A DNA stretch of 64,000 bases, taken from NCBI GenBank assembly GCA_021817045.1, contig JAKAWG010000004.1, positions 1 through 64,000 on the forward strand. Direction: 5' to 3'. A model generated the notes under the pieces. The model did not search any database, was not told the DNA's origin, and saw nothing but the letters and a program-made list of their open reading frames with translations. The translations under genes were made by a program, and so were the position numbers. Below are positions 1 to 7,463 of the stretch, in pieces. This DNA comes from Acidobacteriota bacterium. GTDB taxonomy: Bacteria > Acidobacteriota > Terriglobia > UBA7540. Each line of letters opens with the position of its first letter. The first letter of the stretch is position 1.

Positions 1-93
1 GGCACCACTGTGACCACGCCGAGTTTCAGCGAAACTGGATGTACCGATCAGTCAGCGCGAATCATCCAGTTTGCGCTGAAGTTCTTCTGGTAA
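1..93 (+). CDS. C-terminal end of a TonB-dependent receptor-like outer membrane protein (partial)
   Basis: Frame 1 is open from the first base to a TAA stop at 91-93 and encodes 30 residues ending in ARIIQFALKFFW. A terminal amphipathic strand ending in an aromatic residue is the usual last beta-strand of outer membrane beta-barrels. The 'IQFALKFFW'-type ending is typical of the giant acidobacterial receptors with a carboxypeptidase-regulatory-like N-terminus, one of which is complete at 35308-38829. The rest of the gene lies outside the window, so the assignment rests on this tail alone. Confidence 0.6.
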   Translation, partial: GTTVTTPSFSETGCTDQSARIIQFALKFFW

Positions 94-699
94 GGAATAC
101 CAGGGCGCGGCCGCGACCTCGTCACCCGGCTCGCTCCGCGCGCCACCCTCCCCCCAAGGGCGAGGGCGTGAGCTTCAAGTTTGGAGTGCAAACCCTCTCC
201 CCCTTCCCTCCCCCCTGCCCCTCTCCCGCAAGCGGGAGAGGGGCAGGGGGGCACAGCTTCGGCACGGCTGAAGCTGTGCCCTGATACAAGGCTGTTAGAC
301 GCCCTCGCGTCTACTGACCTCTGGCCTCCTTGCTAAATGTAGAAATTTCAGATTCCCGCTTCGCGAAACTTGCACCCAGGTTTCATGAGGCGCTCTGCGA
401 GAAGGTTTGTGCAGAAGGCTTCCGTTCGTGATAAGATCGGCTCCCAAGGTTTCCAACTCTCACAAACGGTGTTTTCGGGAGGCGTGCGATGGGTGCACTC
501 GGGGCGTTTGCGCTGTGTCTGTTCGCTCTGGTGGGCGCTGCCGCTCGCACACACCTCCAGCGGTCGGACTTAATCTGCGTGGTGGGGAGCAAAGTAAAGT
601 AACGTTGGCGCCTCTTGGGTCGAGATATGCAGGATTGAGGCGAGGGCGCATTCAACGAGTTTCAGGGCTTGCTAGAACTTCACAAACCGGAGGAAAACC
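94..699. other. intergenic region with GC-rich repeats
   Basis: There is no convincing gene in these 606 bases; the short ORFs overlap each other in several frames and have no ribosome binding site. The stretch holds a degenerate copy (about 116-170) of the CACCC...GGGTG palindrome family seen at 19639 and 38854, followed by the perfect hairpin at 211-250. The hairpin could terminate transcription of the receptor gene ending at 93. The remainder (300-690) shows nothing recognisable except the Shine-Dalgarno sequence of the next gene. Confidence 0.6.
211..250. repeat. perfect 19-bp inverted repeat hairpin
   Basis: Bases 211-229 (CCCCCTGCCCCTCTCCCGC) and 232-250 are exact reverse complements separated by two bases. 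It belongs to the 'CCCTCTCCCC / GGGGAGAGGG' family of dispersed palindromes also found at 19639-19740 and 38854-38929. There is no T-tract, so it is more likely a repeat than a classical rho-independent terminator. Confidence 0.85.
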
Positions 700-1317
700 A
701 TGATGAAACGCACTGTTCTGGTCGGCGGCATGATCATCCTCGGCATAAGCGCGCTTGCCATCCGAGCGAGAGCGCAAGGCCAATACGCCTTCCCCTTGCT
801 AAACTTCTCCGCCACACAGGTCATGACAACTCCCGGCGGGAAAGCGATGTCCATGAAAGTTTACCGGCTGGGAGACAAGATGAGGTCAGATATGCCCGGC
901 GGAAAAATGCACACGTTAATGCTTATGCGCGAGCGCAAAATGTACATGATCATGCCTCAAATGTGCATGGAGATGCCACAAGGCATGGAGACTGCAAAAG
1001 AACCGCAGCCTTTAGGGGAGACCGGGACTGTGGTCCGCAAGCCCTTGGGATCGGCCACAGTTGATGGCCACCCAACGAAAATCGAGGAAATCACAGTTAC
1101 TCCCGCAAATGGGGGAAACCCTGTGACGATGAAAGCCTGGGAAGCCACAGACTTGAAGGGCCTGCCGTTGCGCGTCGAGATTCCATCACGACAGGGCACG
1201 GTAAGGATTGAATACAAAGACGTGGACTTGTCCTCGCCGCCCGAGTCCCTTTTCGCTGTGCCTCAAGGCTGCCGCACGATGCCTATGATGCCCGGCATGC
1301 CACATCCTGGGCAATAA
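700..1317 (+). CDS. secreted methionine-rich protein of unknown function (DUF4412-like)
   Basis: This 205-aa protein begins with a Sec signal (MMKRTVLVGG..., hydrophobic to about residue 20, cleavage near ARA-QG). A CGGAGG ribosome binding site lies about 7 bases before the ATG; a second ATG directly follows. The mature protein resembles small periplasmic DUF4412/LolA-like proteins: a beta-rich body with 'KMHTLMLMRERKMYMIMPQ' in the middle and 'VRIEYKDVDLSSPPESLFAVPQG' towards the end, a typical 'outer-membrane lipoprotein-sorting-like' closing strand. Methionine is strikingly frequent, clustered at residues about 68-95 and in the tail (CRTMPMMPGMPHPGQ), which could bind soft metals such as Cu(I). 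Function is not known; the DUF assignment is from pattern memory. Confidence 0.75.
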   Translation: MMKRTVLVGGMIILGISALAIRARAQGQYAFPLLNFSATQVMTTPGGKAMSMKVYRLGDKMRSDMPGGKMHTLMLMRERKMYMIMPQMCMEMPQGMETAKEPQPLGETGTVVRKPLGSATVDGHPTKIEEITVTPANGGNPVTMKAWEATDLKGLPLRVEIPSRQGTVRIEYKDVDLSSPPESLFAVPQGCRTMPMMPGMPHPGQ

Positions 1318-1429
1318 AGGCAGCGGCGCGAAATTCAAGGACTGAACGATTGCGGGTGGTAACGCCTTTGAATGCCTACGACAAGCGGACAGCCACGGTC
1401 AGCGCTTTTCAGACGGCATTTTCACCGTA

Positions 1430-1542
1430 GGTGGCGACATGGCGCACTCTGCCATGTCTGCAGATTCCTAAGCGACCGGACCGTGCTCTCGATGGACCCA
1501 CCGACCTCTTGATCGCAGACATCACAAAACGATGTCGCCACC
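1430..1542. repeat. 113-bp nested inverted-repeat element
   Basis: The outer arms GGTGGCGACAT (1430-1440) and ATGTCGCCACC (1532-1542) are exact reverse complements. Inside, GACATGGC (1436-1443) pairs with GCCATGTC (1451-1458), and ATGTCTGC (1454-1461) pairs with GCAGACAT (1515-1522). It lies between two convergent genes and has no coding potential. It resembles a REP/MITE-type element. Confidence 0.7.
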
Positions 1543-1586
1543 CGCGAATTTGAACAGATCGATGAACACTCGCGGAGGCGCAGCGA

Positions 1587-2621
1587 TTAGGATGTATACA
1601 CGCCGTACTTCCTGGCTGCTTCGACCAGGGCATGGATGTTTTCTGCCGGCGTCTCGGCTCCCATGGCACAGCCCGGGCCAAGGATGAATCCACTATCCGG
1701 CTTCCATACGCGGACCAACTCCCGGCAGGCGTCGTCAATTTCTGCGGGCGTGCCCAAGCTCAGCAAGCGGGTATCGATATTCCCCAGCAGGCAACTCTTG
1801 TGGCGTGCCGCCTCCTTGATCTTAGACGGCTCGGTCTTGTGATCGACTTCAAGCACCGGGGCGCCCGTGGCGACGAAATCCTCGGTGATCGCACCGGTGT
1901 TGCCGCAGATGTGGTTGTGCAGGATGATTCCCTGACCCTTCAGTTCCGCCGCCATTTTTTTCTCATGCACCCACGGGTACCTGCGGTAGTGCTGAGGCGA
2001 AATCAAGTCCGGACTAGCTTCGGCCTCGCCAATCGAAGTGGAATGGCCGCCGCACTCGATCAGTGCGTACGCGTACCGAGTGGCTACTCGCCGCGCGTAA
2101 TCCAGGAGGGCGTGAATTAACTCCTCTTGCTCGCCGAGAGCGATGTCCATCATCAACTCGCTCATGCCCCGCAGTTGCGCTGCCAGGTCCATCGGCCCCT
2201 GGTCTGCACGCGCACAAATCCAAACCCGGTCCCCGACCTCTTGCGACAAAATCCGCGTGGCCTTCAGGATCTCGCACATCGGAAAAGTCGTAAATGGGTC
2301 CGGCACTTCCAGGGCAGCCACATCCTCGAGGCTTCGGAGCAAAGGCTTGCCCGTGGCCGGAGCCGCTTGGTCGCGGTAGATCACTTCCATCCCGCACGCT
2401 TGAGCGTTGCAGGCTGTCCCGTTCTCGAGCAGAATCATGTCGTGGCCGAACTCGCGCCACGCCTTCAACATCGCTTCGGCCAGCAGCCCCCCGTCTTGGA
2501 AAACTTCACCCAGCGGTAGTCCCGTGGCGTACGCGGCGGGTTGGAAATTGTGAAGGTCCACCGGCACCCGATCCGGCGGGCGCAGCTCGATCGCTGCCTG
2601 CACGCGTTCGACGGACGTCAC
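1587..2621 (-). CDS. uroporphyrinogen decarboxylase (URO-D) family protein, probable methyltransferase-type
   Basis: This 344-aa protein belongs to the URO-D fold family (HemE/MtaA/CmuA). I chose the GTG at 2621 because GGGAG lies 7 bases upstream and the product then starts TSVERVQAAIELRPPDRVPVD, the usual N-terminus of the family; the frame stays open to 2819 but that extension looks non-coding. Family-like stretches are PDRVPVDLHN near the start, GPMDLAAQLRGMSELMMD near 150, ICGNTG near 250, and EVDHKTEPSKIKEA...LLGNIDTRLLSLGTP followed by GFILGPGCAMGAETPAENIHALVEAA at the end. The C-terminal layout matches the corrinoid/methyl-transfer branch rather than true HemE. No corrinoid protein gene lies next to it, so the substrate is unknown; similar genes often sit among sugar-catabolism genes. 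Confidence 0.8.
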   Translation of the reverse strand: MTSVERVQAAIELRPPDRVPVDLHNFQPAAYATGLPLGEVFQDGGLLAEAMLKAWREFGHDMILLENGTACNAQACGMEVIYRDQAAPATGKPLLRSLEDVAALEVPDPFTTFPMCEILKATRILSQEVGDRVWICARADQGPMDLAAQLRGMSELMMDIALGEQEELIHALLDYARRVATRYAYALIECGGHSTSIGEAEASPDLISPQHYRRYPWVHEKKMAAELKGQGIILHNHICGNTGAITEDFVATGAPVLEVDHKTEPSKIKEAARHKSCLLGNIDTRLLSLGTPAEIDDACRELVRVWKPDSGFILGPGCAMGAETPAENIHALVEAARKYGVYTS

Positions 2622-2837
2622 CTGATTTCTCCCTTCTCTATGCAGATGCGCTGACCAGGATTTCTGCTTGGGCGTCCTGAACTTTGTACCATACACCCTG
2701 ACGGTTCGCTTGCAAAGGTGACAAACAGAACCATATCGAGCCCATCGACGCCGCACATGTACTCCGCCACCGGGCGGCGCTGCGCGACCAAGGTTGATCC
2801 AATGCTTTCGCGGAGGCACGGGTGAAGCCGCTTGCCA

Positions 2838-4256
2838 TCAACCGCCGGAGGCGATCGGTGACTGCATCCCGGACGCAAGGGATGGCTGGTAAGGCTTGAA
2901 GCCAGCGCGATCCATGCCGCGCTTCGCTTCCGGATTCTTCATGAACGTCTCCCAGACAAATCCTGTGCGCAGATTCTCAGCCATAAGCATGGTGATTCCA
3001 GTGTCGATTCCGATGACGTCCTGGTCGTACCACTTCGTGAGTGGGTTGAAGGCGTCGACGAAGCCATATTTGCTCCAGGCGCCGGCTCCGTAGCGCGTTT
3101 TGATGTTTCGGAGGACGCGAATCGTAGACTCCGGCAGGAAGGCCAGCGACCCTCCCGCCGCGCTCGGCACGACGGTGCCATCAATCGGTCCCATTTCGGG
3201 AGGACCTCCCCAGACCACGTAAGCGCCGGAGTTCGAATCTGAAGCCGTAATGCCCCACAGGTCATTGCTGTAGTCGGGAAACTGCGGCGCCAGCGCCAGG
3301 CAGAAGAGGCGATGGGCTTCGGTCGCAACCTTTGAATTCTGAAAATAGTCGGCGTATTGGTCGCATTTCTCGCGGAAGTCAAACCATGCCTCTGAGTACT
3401 GATGTACGAACAAAGGAGCGAATGAACCGACATACCGAAGACCGTCATATTGGAATGTAAGCCGTTTCCAGGAGGTCCAGGTCTGCGGCGGCAACGGGCG
3501 GGAATAGGCTCCCATTCCCAGCAGGTACATCATCATGAGTTCGCTGTAGTCATCCCAACGGCTCGGCAGAAAGCCGATCTCTGGCATCCAACCTTGTGAC
3601 AAAAGAGGCGTATCTTCCGCCAGCCACCCCCAGTCGGCGCGGTTGAAGATGTCGAACGCCAAATGGCGAATTTCGTAATCCTGGAAATACTCCCGGCACG
3701 TAAGAACCCCGCAAAACAAGATGGCCGTATCAATGGACGAGACCTCGGAATCCCACAGCCGCTCCCCCGTGTTCACGTTTGCGAAGTGAAAGAAAAAGCC
3801 CCGGTGCTGAGCAAGCTTCCTCCAGAGAAAGCGGAACGTAGCAAGCACCCTTCCGCGAGCCTGCGAGAGCGAAATATAGCCGCGTTTGTGGCCGATACAC
3901 AGAGCCGTTAATCCAAACCCCGTCGCGGCAATGCTTGCGACTACGGTGTGGTCGGAGCCGCGTACGTTGCAGCGGTCTTTCACCAGGCCGGTATGCGGGC
4001 TCGCCTGTTCCCAGAAAAAGCCAAAATTGGCTCGTTCCAGGTCTTCTAAAAACTGGTCATCATCCTTCGAGAGATTCGTTTTGGCTGGAGGCGCGGCCGT
4101 CCGGGACTGCGTGCCGGATTGCACAACTTGAGGCAGTATCCCGCGTCCGGCCAACGGCAGACTCACGCCCGCGCTCAGGAGCTGCAGCAACACGGCGCGG
4201 CGCGAACGCAATTGGCGGCTATCCCCTCGCCCGTCCACGTATCTTATGCTGGCCAC
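2838..4256 (-). CDS. glycoamylase-family (GH144-like) secreted glucanase
   Basis: This protein of about 472 aa contains a glycoamylase-like domain (PF10091/COG5368) from about residue 80 to the end. Marker stretches are RGSDHTVVASIAATGFGL, WDSEVSSIDTAILFCGVL, GWMPEIGFLPSRWDDYSELMMMYLLGMG, WGITASDSN and IDTGITMLMAENLRTGFVWETFMKN. The N-terminus RSRRAVLLQLLSAGVSLPLAG looks like a twin-arginine signal. Characterised stand-alone members of this fold include GH144 endo-beta-1,2-glucanases, and the same fold occurs inside the synthase at 7464-12053, so beta-1,2-glucan is the likely substrate; this is inference. The GTG start at 4256 is uncertain: the frame stays open to 4376, but the extension runs through the repeat at 4265-4393. 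The gene is on the same strand as the whole locus up to 14377. Confidence 0.78.
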   Translation of the reverse strand: MASIRYVDGRGDSRQLRSRRAVLLQLLSAGVSLPLAGRGILPQVVQSGTQSRTAAPPAKTNLSKDDDQFLEDLERANFGFFWEQASPHTGLVKDRCNVRGSDHTVVASIAATGFGLTALCIGHKRGYISLSQARGRVLATFRFLWRKLAQHRGFFFHFANVNTGERLWDSEVSSIDTAILFCGVLTCREYFQDYEIRHLAFDIFNRADWGWLAEDTPLLSQGWMPEIGFLPSRWDDYSELMMMYLLGMGAYSRPLPPQTWTSWKRLTFQYDGLRYVGSFAPLFVHQYSEAWFDFREKCDQYADYFQNSKVATEAHRLFCLALAPQFPDYSNDLWGITASDSNSGAYVVWGGPPEMGPIDGTVVPSAAGGSLAFLPESTIRVLRNIKTRYGAGAWSKYGFVDAFNPLTKWYDQDVIGIDTGITMLMAENLRTGFVWETFMKNPEAKRGMDRAGFKPYQPSLASGMQSPIASGG

Positions 4257-4264
4257 CTTCAGGC

Positions 4265-4393
4265 TTCTATTACAAACGCAGTAAGCGAGCTGATAACGCT
4301 GTAGCGGCGATGTCCTCATCGCCGCTAGATCCGCCGGTGAGGACACCGGCGCTACAGCCAAACGTACCACCGCCAAGTGCGTTTGTATTAGAA
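4265..4393. repeat. 129-bp MITE-like element with 16-bp terminal inverted repeats
   Basis: TTCTATTACAAACGCA (4265-4280) and TGCGTTTGTATTAGAA (4378-4393) are reverse complements at 15 of 16 positions. Inside sits a second inverted repeat, GCTGTAGCGGCG (4298-4309) against CGGCGCTACAGC (4347-4358), with internal GATGTCCTCATC and GGTGAGGACACC palindromes. The GTAGCGGCG core recurs at 5603-5633. The element ends 9 bases before the chosen start of the glycoamylase gene. Confidence 0.8.
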
Positions 4394-4437
4394 AAAGATT
4401 TTCCCCACATGCTTCGCGGCCTCAATGCGTCTGCCGG

Positions 4438-5427
4438 TCAGAAGCGGTAACCGGGTGTAAGCTCGCAGCGGAAGACCTGCGTTGTATTTTGGTTGCCACT
4501 GACCTGACAGTTTGCCCACTGCAGCCTGGGATTCGGCCCAAGCGGGAAAATGATGGAATCTCCGTCGACATCTGCCTCGATGCACACTCCTTCGGCGGAA
4601 GGCGGCACCGTGAAATGCAGAACCCGTCCGAAGATCACCGGGTACGATCTACGTACTCCCGCGCTGGCCATGGGATGAAAGACCTCGGCCTCCAGTAAGA
4701 ACGTCGTGGTATCAGACCAATCGAGCGCCGTGACGCTGAGGGTGCGCGTGCCGCCGGGAAAACCGTGAGTCACGATCCTTGTGAAGGGACAAGGTCCCGC
4801 GATGCAGGAGACTCTCGCATCGCCGAACACGTTTCCTTGTCCGGCGTCCAGTGACGCGGAACCTCTCGCAGCTTTCCATTTGCCGTCCGGTGAGCAAGGC
4901 CTTCGGTGTTCGCAAGGCACGTTGCCAGTGTTCCTCACTTGAAACGTTTTGACCGAACTGCCTACGTTTACTTCTGTCAACGTCTTCACGGAATATCGCA
5001 CTGCGATATTCGATACGGTCACTTGGTGGGCGTTCGGCGTGACCTTCGACTGCGGGTGCGCAGGATCCATTTTCGCTACGTAAAGCCTGGCCGCCGAGGT
5101 TGCCTTGAGACCAAGCGGCCGGTAGCCGGTGCGTTGGAACAGGAGCATAATGGGCTCGCTGGATTTCCTGCCGCCTGGCAACGTGAGCTTGAAGAAACCC
5201 GAAGAATCTGACTTGCAGGACGTAATCACCAGGCCGTTGCTGGCGGTTACTTCCGCGCCGGAAACAGGCAGTTCTTTGTCCGCCTGGACAGCTTTGCGGA
5301 TGACAGCCCCTTTTAACGTCAGCGGTGGTCTCCTGTTGGCACGACGGATCAGAAGGCCTGCGGCTAAACCACCCACGGCAGCCGCGATGACGCTCATCCA
5401 AACTGCCACCTTCCCGCCACGACTCAT
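4438..5427 (-). CDS. membrane-anchored protein with a carboxypeptidase-regulatory-like domain
   Basis: This 329-aa protein starts MSRGGKVAVWMSVIAAAVGGLAAGLLIRR, one transmembrane helix that probably anchors it. Residues about 35-110 (LTLKGAVIRKAVQADKELP..., VTASNGLVITSCKSDSSGFFKLTLPGG) have the repeated 'G.V.......PV.GA.V.......TSDSSGFF.LTLP' form of a carboxypeptidase-regulatory-like beta-sandwich. Four or more cysteines in the C-terminal half (CEHRRPC, CIAGPC, CIEADVDG, CQVSG, CELTPG) suggest disulfides and an extracytoplasmic location. I do not recognise the C-terminal half. No clear ribosome binding site precedes the ATG. It lies between the GH39-type gene and the glycoamylase gene on the same strand. 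Confidence 0.65.
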   Translation of the reverse strand: MSRGGKVAVWMSVIAAAVGGLAAGLLIRRANRRPPLTLKGAVIRKAVQADKELPVSGAEVTASNGLVITSCKSDSSGFFKLTLPGGRKSSEPIMLLFQRTGYRPLGLKATSAARLYVAKMDPAHPQSKVTPNAHQVTVSNIAVRYSVKTLTEVNVGSSVKTFQVRNTGNVPCEHRRPCSPDGKWKAARGSASLDAGQGNVFGDARVSCIAGPCPFTRIVTHGFPGGTRTLSVTALDWSDTTTFLLEAEVFHPMASAGVRRSYPVIFGRVLHFTVPPSAEGVCIEADVDGDSIIFPLGPNPRLQWANCQVSGNQNTTQVFRCELTPGYRF

Positions 5428-5586
5428 CTGGAAATATTTTACGTCAACTCGTTTCGCAAACGATCCTGTGCCGTGGCGACCCCGTCACATTATGAAGAGG
5501 CGCCAGCGGATCGGCTGCACGTTGTCGTGTGAGGTCCAACACTTCCGCGCCTTTGCTGTAGGGGTCTCTACGGAGCTTCGCAAAGT

Positions 5587-5649
5587 ATAGTGGCATCGTT
5601 TTCTGTAGCGGCGCTCTATGAGCGCCGCTACAGCAATAGTAGTCACTAT
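5587..5649. repeat. REP-like hairpin with GTAGCGGCG core
   Basis: CTGTAGCGGCGCT (5603-5615) and AGCGCCGCTACAG (5621-5633) form a perfect 13-bp stem with a 5-base loop, nested in ATAGTG (5587-5592) and CACTAT (5644-5649). The core is shared with the element at 4265-4393. It lies between the 3' end of the GH39-type gene and the next gene and could act as a transcription or mRNA-stability barrier. Confidence 0.8.
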
Positions 5650-5690
5650 GTTTTGCGAGCCTCTATAGGTCGAATGGCCCGGTACCGTCA

Positions 5691-7442
5691 TTATTCGCCT
5701 ACCTCTACCAACGCCAGCGCGTAGGGTGCCAGAGTCAAAGTTAATCCGGCTGGGGGGCCGGGCTGTAAGCTCACTCGCCGGGGCGTGGCCAGCCGCGCTG
5801 CTGCTCGCAACTGTTCCTGCTGTTTCCGGGTTGGGAAGGCCGGTCGGCCCATAGCCTCCCACGTGGCAAGAGGAGAACCGTGACTTGAATCGACAATCTG
5901 AATACTGGCAACAGGCTTGCCATGGAAGCCATGAAGCTCAAGCGTCACGCGCCTGGCAGGCCCAGCATGCTTCGCCGGCGAGTAATTCCACACGGCGATG
6001 GCCAGCCGACCATCCGCCCGCCGCGTGGCCAGAGCGGAGTCTGAGTTCAACTCCAGGCGTTCAGACCCAAGCTCATGAAGGAGCTTGAAATCGTTGAACG
6101 CGGCCTTAGGGATATTCCCAACAGCGATCAGCCCATAACCTCCGTAGAACGGCTTCTTTGCCACGCCCTGCTCTTCAAACACGTCAGAAAACGTCCAGTA
6201 GCTGAGGATGTGAACGAGGCCGTCACACTGGGCGATGGTGTGTGCCAGCCAAGGTCCTATGAACGGCGAATCGGTCACGTCAACTTGGTTCAGGTACGTC
6301 GCGTTGAATTCCGAAAAGATGATCGGTAAATTCGGCCGGGGCGAAGCTTTCACTTCATCGTGAACCTTCCTGACTGCCAGATAGACCATTTGATCGCGCG
6401 GAACCGCCCGGTGAGTTCCGAGCACTTTTTCAGGGCTGTCGTTTCCGTAAATGTGGGTCGAGACAAAATCCACTGGGACCTTCTCTTGCACGCAGTGCTG
6501 GATGAACCGACTCACCCAGGCCGCCTGCGCCGTAGCCGGCCCACCCACGCGCAACCGCGGACTCACGCGCTTGATGGCGCGTGCTGTAACGTCATAAAGG
6601 TAGAAGTAGGTGGATTCCTTTGGGTTTCCGGACCAGAAGTCAATATTCGGCTCATTCCATACTTCGAAGTACCACTGAGAGACTTCGTTGATTCCATAAC
6701 GGCTCACCAGGTGCCGGGCCAAGGCTTCAACTAAATCTCCCCAGCGTTTCCAACTCTTCGGCGGTGAGGTGTACGGATGATACCAGAAGGGATGCCGGAT
6801 GGGTTGCGCCGCCAGCGCGCGAGGCATAAAGCTGAGCTCGACAAACGGCTTGACGCCCTCGGCGAGCAACCCGTCGTAGATCTGGTCGACGTAGGTGAAA
6901 TTGTAAACGGGGTTCCCGCGCTTGTCTTCGCTGTAAACGCCCACTTCATCGTCAAGGATGCCGTGAAACCGGACGTACTCAAAACGGGTGGCTGCTTTCA
7001 CCGCGCGGAGGTCGTTTCGATAGCTTTCACGCAGCGAGAGGATGGCACGCCCGGAGCCAAACATGCGCTCCCAATAATGAGGAAAGGGATGGACTGGGGT
7101 TTGGACATTAATCGAAATCGTTTCCATGACCGGCGCCGACGATTTGGATTGGCCCGCCTCGAGATACGCGGCTAACGCCAACTCGAGGGGCACGAGCATA
7201 GCCAGAAGGAGTGGACGCGACACGAACCAAAGCCCGCGCCGACGAGTCTTCGTGGCGCTCTGGGGCTCCGGAAAAGCACGATAAGGGCTCCCTCCCTGGC
7301 GAGAAAAACCCGGCCGATGGTTGGGTGAGGGGAGTGTCGCCGAATCTTCCACGGCATGATGCCAGTTCAGAACGGAAAACCTCACCCGGCGATGATAACG
7401 CAACTTGAGAGATTGAATTCGTGTAATTGTCGCGGAAGGCAC
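5691..7442 (-). CDS. secreted glycoside hydrolase family 39-type protein (beta-xylosidase-like)
   Basis: The protein has up to 583 aa and a (beta/alpha)8 clan GH-A hydrolase domain with both catalytic glutamates visible: the acid/base in WYFEVWNEPNIDFW (E264 counted from 7442) and the nucleophile in IIFSEFNATY (E378). ERMFGSGRAILSLRESYRNDLRAVK near residue 130 and FEYVRFHGILDDEVGVYSED are typical of GH39 xylosidase and iduronidase-type enzymes. The last 120 residues form a beta-sandwich. The start is uncertain: GTG at 7442 lies 21 bases after the preceding stop, but the first 70 residues look poor and the likely membrane/signal stretch (SRPLLLAMLVPLELALAAY) begins near a GTG at 7223. Downstream of the glucan synthase gene and probably cotranscribed, it may act on exported glucan or on plant polymers. 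Confidence 0.82.
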   Translation of the reverse strand: MPSATITRIQSLKLRYHRRVRFSVLNWHHAVEDSATLPSPNHRPGFSRQGGSPYRAFPEPQSATKTRRRGLWFVSRPLLLAMLVPLELALAAYLEAGQSKSSAPVMETISINVQTPVHPFPHYWERMFGSGRAILSLRESYRNDLRAVKAATRFEYVRFHGILDDEVGVYSEDKRGNPVYNFTYVDQIYDGLLAEGVKPFVELSFMPRALAAQPIRHPFWYHPYTSPPKSWKRWGDLVEALARHLVSRYGINEVSQWYFEVWNEPNIDFWSGNPKESTYFYLYDVTARAIKRVSPRLRVGGPATAQAAWVSRFIQHCVQEKVPVDFVSTHIYGNDSPEKVLGTHRAVPRDQMVYLAVRKVHDEVKASPRPNLPIIFSEFNATYLNQVDVTDSPFIGPWLAHTIAQCDGLVHILSYWTFSDVFEEQGVAKKPFYGGYGLIAVGNIPKAAFNDFKLLHELGSERLELNSDSALATRRADGRLAIAVWNYSPAKHAGPARRVTLELHGFHGKPVASIQIVDSSHGSPLATWEAMGRPAFPTRKQQEQLRAAARLATPRRVSLQPGPPAGLTLTLAPYALALVEVGE

Positions 7443-7463
7443 GATGTAAGGGCGTCAGCCAGG

